DNA of 14,137 nucleotides, taken from SKNW01 sp050485865. GTDB lineage: Bacteria; Gemmatimonadota; Gemmatimonadetes; Longimicrobiales; Gaopeijiaceae. The notes below the pieces were generated by a model. It was not told the DNA's origin, searched no databases, and saw only the letters and a list, made by a program, of their open reading frames with translations. Shown piece after piece: positions 1-5,697 of the stretch (the first letter of the stretch is position 1; the number at the start of each line of letters is the position of its first letter). Location: NCBI GenBank assembly GCA_050485865.1, contig JBJHCE010000074.1:1-14137 (forward strand), written 5' to 3'. A program made the translations under genes and the position numbers.

Positions 1-228
1 GGCACGGGCACGGGCCCCGGCCCCCGCCGCCCCCCGGGGCCTGCCACCCCCCCGCCTCCAGGCGGGACCCCCGGGGCCGTCTCCCCCGGGCCCGTGCCCC
101 TCGGGGGCGGTGGGGGTTATCTTCCCCGGCGGACCCCCGGGGCAGGGGGTCGGGGTACTCGGGGGGGAAGCGCGGGTCCGCCGGGCGCTCGCCGGCCGCC
201 GGGTCTGCCCCCCTGAAGGAACCACGCA
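1..228. other. Very GC-rich leading stretch, possible tail of an upstream gene
   Basis: No gene can be assigned with confidence. All three forward frames are open from the window edge, one to a stop at 214-216 and one to a stop at 230-232 that would overlap the next ATG. All three read as Gly/Pro/Arg-rich low-complexity sequence and show no recognisable domain. Third-position GC does not separate the frames. A short hairpin, CCCGCC at 51-56 with GGCGGG at 61-66 and a TCCA loop, sits inside. The stretch could be the C-terminal tail of an upstream operon gene or a non-coding leader. Confidence 0.3.
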
Positions 229-984
229 ATGAAGGTGTTCATGACCGGAACGCGATCGATCCGCCGCCGAGCTGCCCCCTGCCAGCCTCCCGTCACCGGG
301 ACAGGAGGGGCGTGGCCCCGAGGCGGAGCCCTCCTCCTCCTCGCGGCCCTCGGCGGGTGCGCGTCGGCGCCCCCGCCCCCGACCCCCACCGTCGACGCCG
401 GTGCGGTTCAACGGGAGGCGGAGGAGGCCTCGATCCTGGATCGCCCCTACCGGGTGGAGTTCGCCTGGGAATTCCAGGAACCCGGCGTGCGGATCCGGGG
501 CCGGGGTGTCGCCCGGGTGGAGCCCCCCTACCGGGCCCGCCTCGACCTGTTTTCGGCGAACGGAGAGCGGCTGGCCGCCGCTGCCCTCGTCGACGACGCC
601 CTCCGTGTTCCCGCAGGGATGGCCGTTCCCGTACCTCCGGCGCCCATGCTCTGGGGGGCCCTCGGCGTGTTCCGGCCCGGCCCGGGGACGTACGCGGCCC
701 AGGCCACGCGGCCGGGATCGGATCGGTCCACCCTTCGCTTCCTCTCCTCCGAGGGCGGCGAGGTGAACTTCTCCTTCCGGGACCGCCGCATCGAACGGGT
801 GGAGCGAAGCGCCGAGGGGGGCGTCCGCGAGGATCTCCGTGTCCGCTTCGGCCCGCCGGAGGAGCGCTTCCCGCGGGAGGCCACCTGGCGCGACATGGCC
901 GCCGTTCGCGAGCTCCGCATCACCACCGAGTCCGTCGAGGTGGTGGAATCCTACCCCTCGCATATCTGGAACCCCGATGCCTGA
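229..984 (+). CDS. Outer-membrane lipoprotein, LolB/DUF4292-like
   Basis: The 251-residue product has an arginine-rich N-terminus, a hydrophobic stretch (residues 34-43, GALLLLAALG) and a lipobox ending in Cys44 (ALGGC). It is therefore probably lipidated after signal peptidase II cleavage and held at the outer membrane. The mature part reads as alternating beta strands (VEFAWEFQEPGVRIRGRGVARV, RARLDLFSANGERLAAAALVDD), the pattern of LolB/LppX-like lipid-binding folds and DUF4292 proteins; this is a fold-level guess. The ATG at 229 is preceded by GAAGGA about 9 nt upstream. A second in-frame ATG at 241 would shorten the long signal peptide. The gene overlaps the LptE-like gene by 8 nt, which suggests a shared role in envelope assembly. 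Confidence 0.6.
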   Translation: MKVFMTGTRSIRRRAAPCQPPVTGTGGAWPRGGALLLLAALGGCASAPPPPTPTVDAGAVQREAEEASILDRPYRVEFAWEFQEPGVRIRGRGVARVEPPYRARLDLFSANGERLAAAALVDDALRVPAGMAVPVPPAPMLWGALGVFRPGPGTYAAQATRPGSDRSTLRFLSSEGGEVNFSFRDRRIERVERSAEGGVREDLRVRFGPPEERFPREATWRDMAAVRELRITTESVEVVESYPSHIWNPDA

Positions 985-1513
985 GTCCGGAGGCCGGCGC
1001 GGCCGTATCCCACGCGGGCTCGTGGGGCTTGGGCTCCTTCTCGTGTTCCTCACCACCGGGTGCATCTACACCTTCAGGGCGGGTGCAGGACTCCCCGGGC
1101 ATGTCCGAACCCTCGCCGTTCTCCCCCTCGACAACGAGTCCGATCGGTTCGACCTGGCCCAGGAGATCTACGAGGCCATCCTCCGCGACGTCCCCCGAGC
1201 CTTCGGGGTGCGGACCGCGAGCGAGGAAAACGCCGACGCGATCATCCGGGGGACCGTCCGCCGCTACTCCGTGGATGCGGGCTCCTACCGTTCGGCGCCA
1301 GGGGGAGGCGCGGAGGTCCTCGAGCGATCGGTCTCCATAAGCCTCGAGATCCAGGTGGTGGACCGGGTCGAGCGGATGATCCTCTGGGAGAATCGCGCCC
1401 TCACGGCACGAGGCCAGTTCATCGAGGGCGCCGAGGTGGAGGAGACGGGGCGAAATCTTGCCATCGAGCAGATCGTCCGGGACATCGTGAACGGACTCCA
1501 GTCCAACTGGTGA
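977..1513 (+). CDS. lptE: LptE-like LPS-assembly lipoprotein
   Basis: The 178-residue lipoprotein has a signal peptide and a lipobox LTTGC with the acylated cysteine at residue 29. After the cysteine the chain begins IYTFRAGAGLPGHVRTLAVLPLDNES, the typical LptE opening, with an early tyrosine and then a strand of the type 'tlaVlpf.N'. The segments DAIIRGTVRRYS and VSISLEIQVVDRVERMILWENRALTARG match the beta-sheet core of the family. LptE plugs the LptD barrel in the outer membrane and helps insert lipopolysaccharide. I chose the ATG at 977 because it gives the signal peptide; the frame is open further upstream but reads as nonsense there. The first 8 nt overlap the preceding lipoprotein gene, suggesting coupled translation. 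Confidence 0.75.
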   Translation: MPESGGRRGRIPRGLVGLGLLLVFLTTGCIYTFRAGAGLPGHVRTLAVLPLDNESDRFDLAQEIYEAILRDVPRAFGVRTASEENADAIIRGTVRRYSVDAGSYRSAPGGGAEVLERSVSISLEIQVVDRVERMILWENRALTARGQFIEGAEVEETGRNLAIEQIVRDIVNGLQSNW

Positions 1514-1520
1514 GTCGCCG

Positions 1521-2516
1521 ATGACCGATCCTTCCCGCGGTGCCGCGCCCCTTCGCCTGGGTACCCGTGGCTCCCTCCTCGCGACCACACAGAGCTCGTG
1601 GGTCGCGGACCGGATTCAAAGGGCCACCGGCCGCCCGGTCGAGCTCGTGCACATCCGGACCGTGGGGGATGCGGACCAGGAGCGGCCTCTCTCCGAGATC
1701 GGGGGGCAGGGGCTCTTCACCCGGGAGCTTGACCGCGCCCTGCTGGACGGGAGCATCGACCTCGCGGTTCACTCGCTCAAGGATCTCCCGACGGCGTTTG
1801 CAGGTGGCCTCGCGCTGGCCGCAGTGCCGGAGCGGGAGGACCCCCGCGATGTCCTCATCGGACCGGAGGGAAGGCCCACCACCCTGGGCTCCCTTGCGAC
1901 GGGGGCCCGCCTCGGTACGAGTTCGCTCCGCCGGACGGCGCTCGCCCGGGCCTTCCGGCCGGACCTCGAGATCGCACCGATACGGGGGAACCTGGACACC
2001 CGGATCGATCACGTGGACGCGGGGCGCTACGATGCGATCCTCCTGGCGGCGGCGGGCGTGCGCCGGCTGGGCTGGGGGCGGCGGGTCAGCGAGGCCCTCG
2101 AGTCGGGGGCATGGCTTCCGGCGCCGGGGCAGGGCGCCCTCGCGGTCGTGGTCCGGGAAGGCGAGGTTGACACCCACAGGGCGTGGATCCGCGAACTTGA
2201 CCACGCTCCCACCCGGAGCGCCGTCACCGCCGAGCGCGCGGTGCTCCACGCGCTCGAAGCCGGATGCCAGCTTCCCGTGGGCGCCCTGGGCCTCGCGGCG
2301 AGCGGCGGCCTCAGGCTTCGCGCCCTCGTGGCCTCGCCCGACGGGCAGAGGCTCGTGCGCGCCGAAGCCACGGGCCGGACCGGCGACCCCGAGGAGCTCG
2401 GGCACCGGGTCGCCGAAATCCTCCGCGACCGGGGGGCCACCGGGATCCTCGCGGACCTCGAGATCCCGGGGGCGATCCGCTCCGTATCCTCGCCCCCCGG
2501 GTCCCTCAGCTCATGA
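1521..2516 (+). CDS. hemC: Hydroxymethylbilane synthase (porphobilinogen deaminase)
   Basis: This cytoplasmic enzyme joins four porphobilinogens into hydroxymethylbilane in tetrapyrrole (heme, siroheme) synthesis. At 331 residues it is close to the usual length. Family motifs are intact: LRLGTRGSLLA at 11-21, the catalytic aspartate in HSLKDLPT (Asp88), the substrate-binding arginines in LGTSSLRR (Arg137, Arg138) and in RGNLDTR (Arg155, Arg161), LPAPGQGALAV, and EAGCQLPVG with Cys249, which carries the dipyrromethane cofactor. It starts 7 nt after the lptE-like stop and ends 16 nt before rph. No hemD or hemB lies next to it in this window, so the rest of the pathway must be elsewhere. Confidence 0.97.
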   Translation: MTDPSRGAAPLRLGTRGSLLATTQSSWVADRIQRATGRPVELVHIRTVGDADQERPLSEIGGQGLFTRELDRALLDGSIDLAVHSLKDLPTAFAGGLALAAVPEREDPRDVLIGPEGRPTTLGSLATGARLGTSSLRRTALARAFRPDLEIAPIRGNLDTRIDHVDAGRYDAILLAAAGVRRLGWGRRVSEALESGAWLPAPGQGALAVVVREGEVDTHRAWIRELDHAPTRSAVTAERAVLHALEAGCQLPVGALGLAASGGLRLRALVASPDGQRLVRAEATGRTGDPEELGHRVAEILRDRGATGILADLEIPGAIRSVSSPPGSLSS

Positions 2517-2532
2517 CCCTGGAAGAGACCCC

Positions 2533-3258
2533 ATGACCCGAATCGACGGCCGTGTCGCCGATGCCCTCCGGCCCCTCCACCTGGAGCTCGACTGGACCCC
2601 CGTAGCCGAGGGGGCCTGCCTCGTGACCGCCGGGGACACGCGCATCCTCTGTACCGCCTCGGTCCAGGAGGACCTCCCGCGCTGGCGCCGCGGGGCGGGC
2701 GCCGGCTGGGTCACCGCCGAGTATGCCATGCTCCCCCGCGCCACCGGAACCCGGACCGACCGGGAGCGGGGTGGCGCGCGGGGGCGGACCCAGGAGATCC
2801 AGCGCCTCATCGGAAGGGCGCTCCGTTCGGTGATCGATCTCGAGGCCCTGGGCCCGCGTACGATCATCGTGGACTGCGATGTACTGCAGGCCGACGGCGG
2901 CACGCGGACGGCGGCCATCACCGGAGGGTGGGTGGCCCTCTTCCTCGCCTGTGACCGGCTCGTGCGCGAAGGACTCCTCGAGTCGCACCCCCTGACCGGC
3001 GGCGTCGCTGCGGTGAGCGTCGGGATCGTGGATGGCGCCCCCCTCCTGGACCTGGCCTACGAGGAGGACGTCAGGGCCCAGGTCGACATGAACGTGGTCG
3101 CCACCCATGACGGGCGGCTCGTCGAGGTGCAGGGTACGGCCGAAGGCGATCCCTTCGCCCGGTCCGACCTCGACGCCCTCCTGGACCTTGCCCTTGCCGG
3201 GATCGCCCGCCTTGCGCGGATTCAGCGGGAAGCGCTCCGGGGCGGGGTGGGCGGGTGA
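2533..3258 (+). CDS. rph: Ribonuclease PH
   Basis: RNase PH is a phosphorolytic 3'-to-5' exoribonuclease that trims tRNA 3' ends, using phosphate and releasing nucleoside diphosphates. The 241-residue length is standard. Visible motifs are the N-terminal RIDGRVADALRPL, the long conserved block TAEYAMLPRATGTRTDRE, then GGARGRTQEIQRLIGRALR (Arg85 matches the phosphate-binding Arg86 of the E. coli enzyme), DCDVLQADGGTRTA and DLAYEEDVRAQVDMNVV. GGAAGAG at 2520-2526 is a good ribosome site for the ATG at 2533. The stop overlaps the rdgB GTG start (GTGA). Pairing of rph with rdgB is common in bacteria. Both tRNA genes downstream lack encoded CCA, so their 3' ends need this kind of trimming. Confidence 0.97.
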   Translation: MTRIDGRVADALRPLHLELDWTPVAEGACLVTAGDTRILCTASVQEDLPRWRRGAGAGWVTAEYAMLPRATGTRTDRERGGARGRTQEIQRLIGRALRSVIDLEALGPRTIIVDCDVLQADGGTRTAAITGGWVALFLACDRLVREGLLESHPLTGGVAAVSVGIVDGAPLLDLAYEEDVRAQVDMNVVATHDGRLVEVQGTAEGDPFARSDLDALLDLALAGIARLARIQREALRGGVGG

Positions 3259-3881
3259 GTCGGGAGTTCCTCCTCGCCTCCCGGAGTGCGCCGAAGGTCC
3301 GGGAGATCCGGGCCATCCTGGAAGGAGTCCCCGGGATCCGTCTCCTGACCCCGGACGAAGCGGGTCTCGTGGAGACGCCCGAGGAGGAGGGGATCGAGGT
3401 CCATGACACCTTCGAGGCGAACGCCCTCGCCAAGGCCCGCTGGTTCCGCGAGCGGACGGGAATCCCGGCCATCGCCGACGACTCGGGGCTCGAGGTCGAC
3501 GCCCTTGGGGGGGCTCCGGGCGTGTGGTCGAAACGCTTCGCGCCGGAGGAGCGGGTCCGCGCCGTCGGGGACCGGGACCGGGCGAACAACGAGGAGCTCC
3601 TGGACCGCCTGGCAGGGGTCGAGGCGCCCAGACGCACGGCCCGTTTCGTCTGCGTAGCCGCGCTCTCCCGGGCACCGAACGACGAACGAGCCGTGCGTGG
3701 CACCGTCGAGGGCGCGATCCTCGAGACGCCCCGAGGGTCTGGAGGGTTCGGATACGATCCCCTCTTCCACGATGCCGAGCTTGAGCGCGCCTTCGGAGAA
3801 CTCTCTCCGAGGGAGAAGGAGGCGCGGAGCCACAGGGGAAGGGCCTTCCGCGCCCTCGTCCGGATCCTGGAGGCGACGTGA
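3255..3881 (+). CDS. rdgB: XTP/dITP diphosphatase (Ham1/RdgB family)
   Basis: The enzyme hydrolyses non-canonical purine triphosphates (XTP, dITP, ITP) to monophosphates and pyrophosphate, keeping them out of DNA and RNA. The 208 residues are a normal length. Motifs are FEANALAKA near 53-61, ADDSGLEVDALGGAPGVWSKRFA from 74, GGFGYDPLF at 163-171 and SHRGRAF at 192-198. The GTG start at 3255 overlaps the rph stop, and the stop overlaps the next GTG start, so three genes are chained by 4-nt overlaps. One oddity is the N-terminal nucleotide-binding motif: it reads ASRSAPK where the family usually has (A/G)T-x-N-x-x-K, so the asparagine is replaced by serine. Confidence 0.95.
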   Translation: MSREFLLASRSAPKVREIRAILEGVPGIRLLTPDEAGLVETPEEEGIEVHDTFEANALAKARWFRERTGIPAIADDSGLEVDALGGAPGVWSKRFAPEERVRAVGDRDRANNEELLDRLAGVEAPRRTARFVCVAALSRAPNDERAVRGTVEGAILETPRGSGGFGYDPLFHDAELERAFGELSPREKEARSHRGRAFRALVRILEAT

Positions 3882-4210
3882 CGGGAGACCCCCGCTTCAC
3901 CCCGCTTTCCGTGGGTCCCGACGAGGACGCCACCACGCTCCGGATCCAGTGGGCCGACGGGCATACCACGGACCTCGCGCCCCGGCGGATCCGGGTGGCG
4001 TGCCCCTGTGCCGGGTGCGTCGACGAGATGACCGGTCGGCGAATCCTCGTGCCGGAATCGGTGGCCGTCGACATCCACCCTCTCAGGATCGAGTACGTCG
4101 GCCGCTATGCCCTCCGCTTCGACTGGAGCGACGGCCATGGCACGGGGATCTTCCCGTTCGACTACCTTCGGCGCCTCTGCCCCTGCCTGGAGTGCCAGGC
4201 CCGGGTGTGA
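3878..4210 (+). CDS. DUF971 (GBBH-like N-terminal domain) protein
   Basis: The 110-residue protein is a stand-alone DUF971 domain, related to the N-terminal region of gamma-butyrobetaine hydroxylase. It contains IQWADGHTTDLAPRRIR, then CPCAGC (Cys42, Cys44, Cys47), DEMTG, the strand VGRYALRFDWSDGHGTGIF, and LRRLCPCLEC (Cys101, Cys103, Cys106). The two CPCxxC motifs could bind a metal or iron-sulfur centre. Relatives are sometimes fused to Mrp/ApbC-type ATPases, which supports a link to Fe-S metabolism, but the function is not established. The GTG start overlaps the rdgB stop (GTGA), placing it last in the operon. Confidence 0.88.
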   Translation: MTGDPRFTPLSVGPDEDATTLRIQWADGHTTDLAPRRIRVACPCAGCVDEMTGRRILVPESVAVDIHPLRIEYVGRYALRFDWSDGHGTGIFPFDYLRRLCPCLECQARV

Positions 4211-4230
4211 TCCGGCCGTTCGCCGTTCCC

Positions 4231-4259
4231 TTCCAACCCCCACGACGAAGGAGTATGTT
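4231..4259 (+). promoter_or_regulatory. Weak sigma70-like promoter before the tRNA genes
   Basis: TTCCAA at 4231-4236 and TATGTT at 4254-4259 are 17 nt apart and end 8 nt before the mature tRNA-Pro start. The -35 match is only 3 of 6. The tRNAs could equally be transcribed from the upstream operon, so this is tentative. Confidence 0.25.
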
Positions 4260-4267
4260 TCGTCCTG

Positions 4268-4341
4268 CGGGGTGTGGCGCAGCCCGGTAGCGCGCCTGCT
4301 TTGGGAGCAGGAGGTCCCGGGTTCGAATCCCGGCGCCCCGA
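4268..4341 (+). tRNA. tRNA-Pro (UGG)
   Basis: The gene folds as a complete cloverleaf. The acceptor stem CGGGGTG (4268-4274) pairs with CGCCCCG (4334-4340), including one G-T wobble, and the discriminator is A4341. The anticodon stem CCTGC/GCAGG encloses loop TTTGGGA with anticodon TGG at 4302-4304, and the T arm holds GGTTCGAATCC. CCA is not encoded; the next bases are CTG. It lies 57 nt after the DUF971 gene. Confidence 0.96.
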
Positions 4342-4400
4342 CTGGAGCCCGGTGCACCCGGAGGGAAGGGGATCGGGTGACGGTGAACGAGACGGTACCG

Positions 4401-4474
4401 GCGCCCGTAGCTCAGATGGATAGAGCATCGGACTTCTAATCCGAGGGTCCCAGGTTCGAATCCTGGCGGGCGCG
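4401..4474 (+). tRNA. tRNA-Arg (UCU)
   Basis: A complete cloverleaf is visible. The acceptor stem GCGCCCG (4401-4407) pairs with CGGGCGC (4467-4473), and the discriminator is G4474. The D arm contains AGCTCAGATGGATAGAGC. The anticodon stem TCGGA/TCCGA holds loop CTTCTAA with anticodon TCT at 4435-4437. The T arm is GGTTCGAATCC-like. CCA is not encoded. Every recognisable gene to the left is chromosomal and every recognisable one to the right is phage- or plasmid-like, so this gene is the likely integration target. Confidence 0.96.
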
Positions 4475-4480
4475 TGGTAC
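4435..4480 (+). other. Putative left attachment site (attL) at the tRNA-Arg 3' half
   Basis: Tyrosine integrases commonly recombine within the anticodon or T loop of a tRNA gene, and the element then restores the 3' end. The tRNA here is intact, and the chromosome-to-element boundary falls at its 3' end. The matching copy (attR) would lie beyond the integrase, outside the window, so the exact core cannot be read. I found no second copy of the tRNA 3' end within the window. Confidence 0.45.
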
Positions 4481-4493
4481 AGCACAACGACTT

Positions 4494-4528
4494 ACGCCCC
4501 TTCGAGCGGTTGGCGGAGGGGCGTTTTT
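4494..4528 (+). terminator. Intrinsic terminator after tRNA-Arg
   Basis: ACGCCCC (4494-4500) pairs with GGGGCGT (4518-4524) around a 17-nt loop and is followed at once by a T run (4524-4528). This is a standard rho-independent terminator shape, 19 nt after the mature tRNA end. It may lie on the element side of the attachment site. Confidence 0.75.
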
Positions 4529-4916
4529 CATGCCCGTGGGTGACTGGCGGGTGACAGCCGAGCGGTTGTCGCTCCGTTTGCCAGCATGCGAAGGTTTCTG
4601 TCCTGGCTCAGCGGGTGGTGGCGGGAGCCGACTCCCGTTCCGGATGGTTGCAGTCCGCCACCCCTTGCGCGGCCCAGAGCGAAACCGTACTTTGGGGAGT
4701 CGGCGCGAACTGCGCTGATCCGTTGGGCGAAGGATGGGGGCCGGAGAGATTCCGGGCTGCGCGATGCCACGCCATCCTCGACCGGGTCAACCCCCGGGGA
4801 GCCCGAGAGCTACGGCGCGACGCCGAGCGACGGTGGATAACGGCGTCTCTTCTTAGAGACGTCTCCACTGCGCTCGGCGATTTTCGTACCCGGGCGCCAA
4901 GCTCAGGAGTACGAAC
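4529..4916 (+). other. 388-nt leader region without a convincing gene
   Basis: No gene is well supported between the tRNA terminator and the excisionase-like gene. One ATG frame (4586-4840) would give an 84-residue protein starting MRRFLSWLSGWWREP, but it has no ribosome site and no familiar motif. A second frame runs through the region into the resolvase gene with no sign of coding. The clear structure is a nested inverted repeat at 4821-4879. The region probably carries integration-host or excisionase binding sites and the promoter for the rightward genes. Confidence 0.4.
4821..4879. repeat. Nested inverted repeat upstream of the excisionase-like gene
   Basis: The outer arms CGCCGAGCG (4821-4829) and CGCTCGGCG (4871-4879) are perfect complements. 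Inside them GTCTCT (4845-4850) and AGAGAC (4855-4860) form a tight hairpin with a TCTT loop, which can be extended by flanking C-G and G-T pairs. The structure ends 38 nt before the GTG of the next gene, a position suited to transcription attenuation, an operator or a cruciform binding site. It lacks a T-tract, so a simple terminator is less likely. Confidence 0.6.
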
Positions 4917-5156
4917 GTGGCGACATCCACGAACACCCCCCCCTCCCGCCCCCATCTGCCCCGGCTTCTCACCGCCCAGGACTTGGCGGATCAGTTCGGG
5001 GAACCAAAAGCCAGGATCTACGCTCTCGCCCGCGAGCATGGACTCCCCCATATCCGCCTGGGGAGGGCGATGCGGTTCGACGCGGGTGCGGTATCTCGCT
5101 GGCTCGAGCGTGGGGGTACCGCAGCAACCCCCGGGTCCGCTTCGAACGCGGCTTGA
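4917..5156 (+). CDS. Excisionase-family helix-turn-helix protein
   Basis: The 79-residue protein carries one MerR-like winged HTH of the HTH_17/excisionase type at about residues 17-65. It reads LLTAQDLADQFG, then IYALAREHGLPHIRLGRAMRF and AVSRWLERGG, the usual recognition-helix, wing and C-terminal helix pattern. Such proteins bind DNA near attachment sites to drive excision, or act as small regulators. AGGAG at 4905-4909 sits 7 nt before the GTG start. As the first gene after the putative attL and the start of the rightward transcription unit, it is a natural excisionase or early activator. Which of these it is cannot be told from sequence. Confidence 0.8.
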   Translation: MATSTNTPPSRPHLPRLLTAQDLADQFGEPKARIYALAREHGLPHIRLGRAMRFDAGAVSRWLERGGTAATPGSASNAA

Positions 5157-5160
5157 TCCC

Positions 5161-5697
5161 GTGTGCGCCATCGTGCTCGCACTCGACCTCTCCCTGACGT
5201 CTACCGGATACGCCCTCCCAGGCGAGTCCGGAACCCTGGTCCCCCCGAAGGGAGCCTCACGAGGACCGGGCCGCCTCCGGTGGATCCAGACGCAGGTCAT
5301 GCGCCTCGCTTCGGGTGCCTCCCTCGTGGTGATCGAAGGGGCTGCCTTTGGTGGCGCCCGAGGCACAAGCCGCCTTCACGCGGCGGGCCAGCTCTCGGGG
5401 GTAATCGTCCTCGCTCTGCATGTCGCCGGGATTCCGGTGGTGGAGCTGCCGCCGGCCTCCCTCAAGCGCCTGGCCACCGGCCGCGGCAACGCCCCGAAAG
5501 GAGAAGTCCTCGCGGCGGCGATTCGCCGGCTGGGGTACGCGGGGCACTCCGATGACGAGGCGGATGCGCTCTGGCTCCTCCAGGCGGCCGCGCACATGTA
5601 CGGACTGCCCGGGGCCGTCGAGCTCCCGAAGCTCCACCTCGAGAAGCTGGCGACCGCCGCAACCTGGCCCGAGCTTCCCGGGCTCCTTCAGTCATGA
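5161..5697 (+). CDS. RuvC-like Holliday junction resolvase
   Basis: The 178-residue protein shows the RNase H-like fold of phage RuvC-type endonucleases. VLALDLSLTSTGYAL carries the first catalytic aspartate (Asp9), LVVIEGAAFG the glutamate (Glu59), and DDEADALWLLQAA the last pair (Asp132, Asp135). HAAGQLSGVIVLAL and LPPASLKRLATGRGNAPKGEV match the RuvC pattern of a helix followed by 'P..vKk..tG.G.A.K'. It would cut branched recombination or replication intermediates before packaging. The start is GTG 5161, 4 nt after the previous stop; GTG 5173 is an alternative, and neither has a strong ribosome site. The last 4 nt overlap the ATPase gene. The frame is open far upstream, but that part has no coding sense. 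Confidence 0.85.
   Translation: MCAIVLALDLSLTSTGYALPGESGTLVPPKGASRGPGRLRWIQTQVMRLASGASLVVIEGAAFGGARGTSRLHAAGQLSGVIVLALHVAGIPVVELPPASLKRLATGRGNAPKGEVLAAAIRRLGYAGHSDDEADALWLLQAAAHMYGLPGAVELPKLHLEKLATAATWPELPGLLQS

Noticed and set aside
312..1340. Long open forward frame over the two lipoprotein genes
   Set aside because: It reads as Arg/Pro/Gly-rich nonsense, while the overlapping frames have lipoboxes and family-like strands. It is a high-GC shadow.
2513..2536. Seven-codon ORF (MTLEETP) whose start overlaps the hemC stop and whose stop overlaps the rph start
   Set aside because: The double ATGA overlap is neat, but the GGAAGAG inside it is explained as the rph ribosome site, and there is no sign of selection on the peptide.
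2506..4074. Long open reverse frame opposite rph and rdgB
   Set aside because: The forward strand carries complete rph and rdgB motifs here. The reverse product has no recognisable domain and is low-complexity.
4586..4840. Possible 84-residue protein before the excisionase-like gene
   Set aside because: It has no ribosome site and no motif, and its end overlaps the inverted-repeat block. It is kept only as a note in the leader region.
4615..5160. N-terminal extension of the RuvC-like protein to an ATG at 4615
   Set aside because: The extension would run through the excisionase-like gene in another frame and lacks any domain. The RuvC fold begins right after the GTG at 5161.
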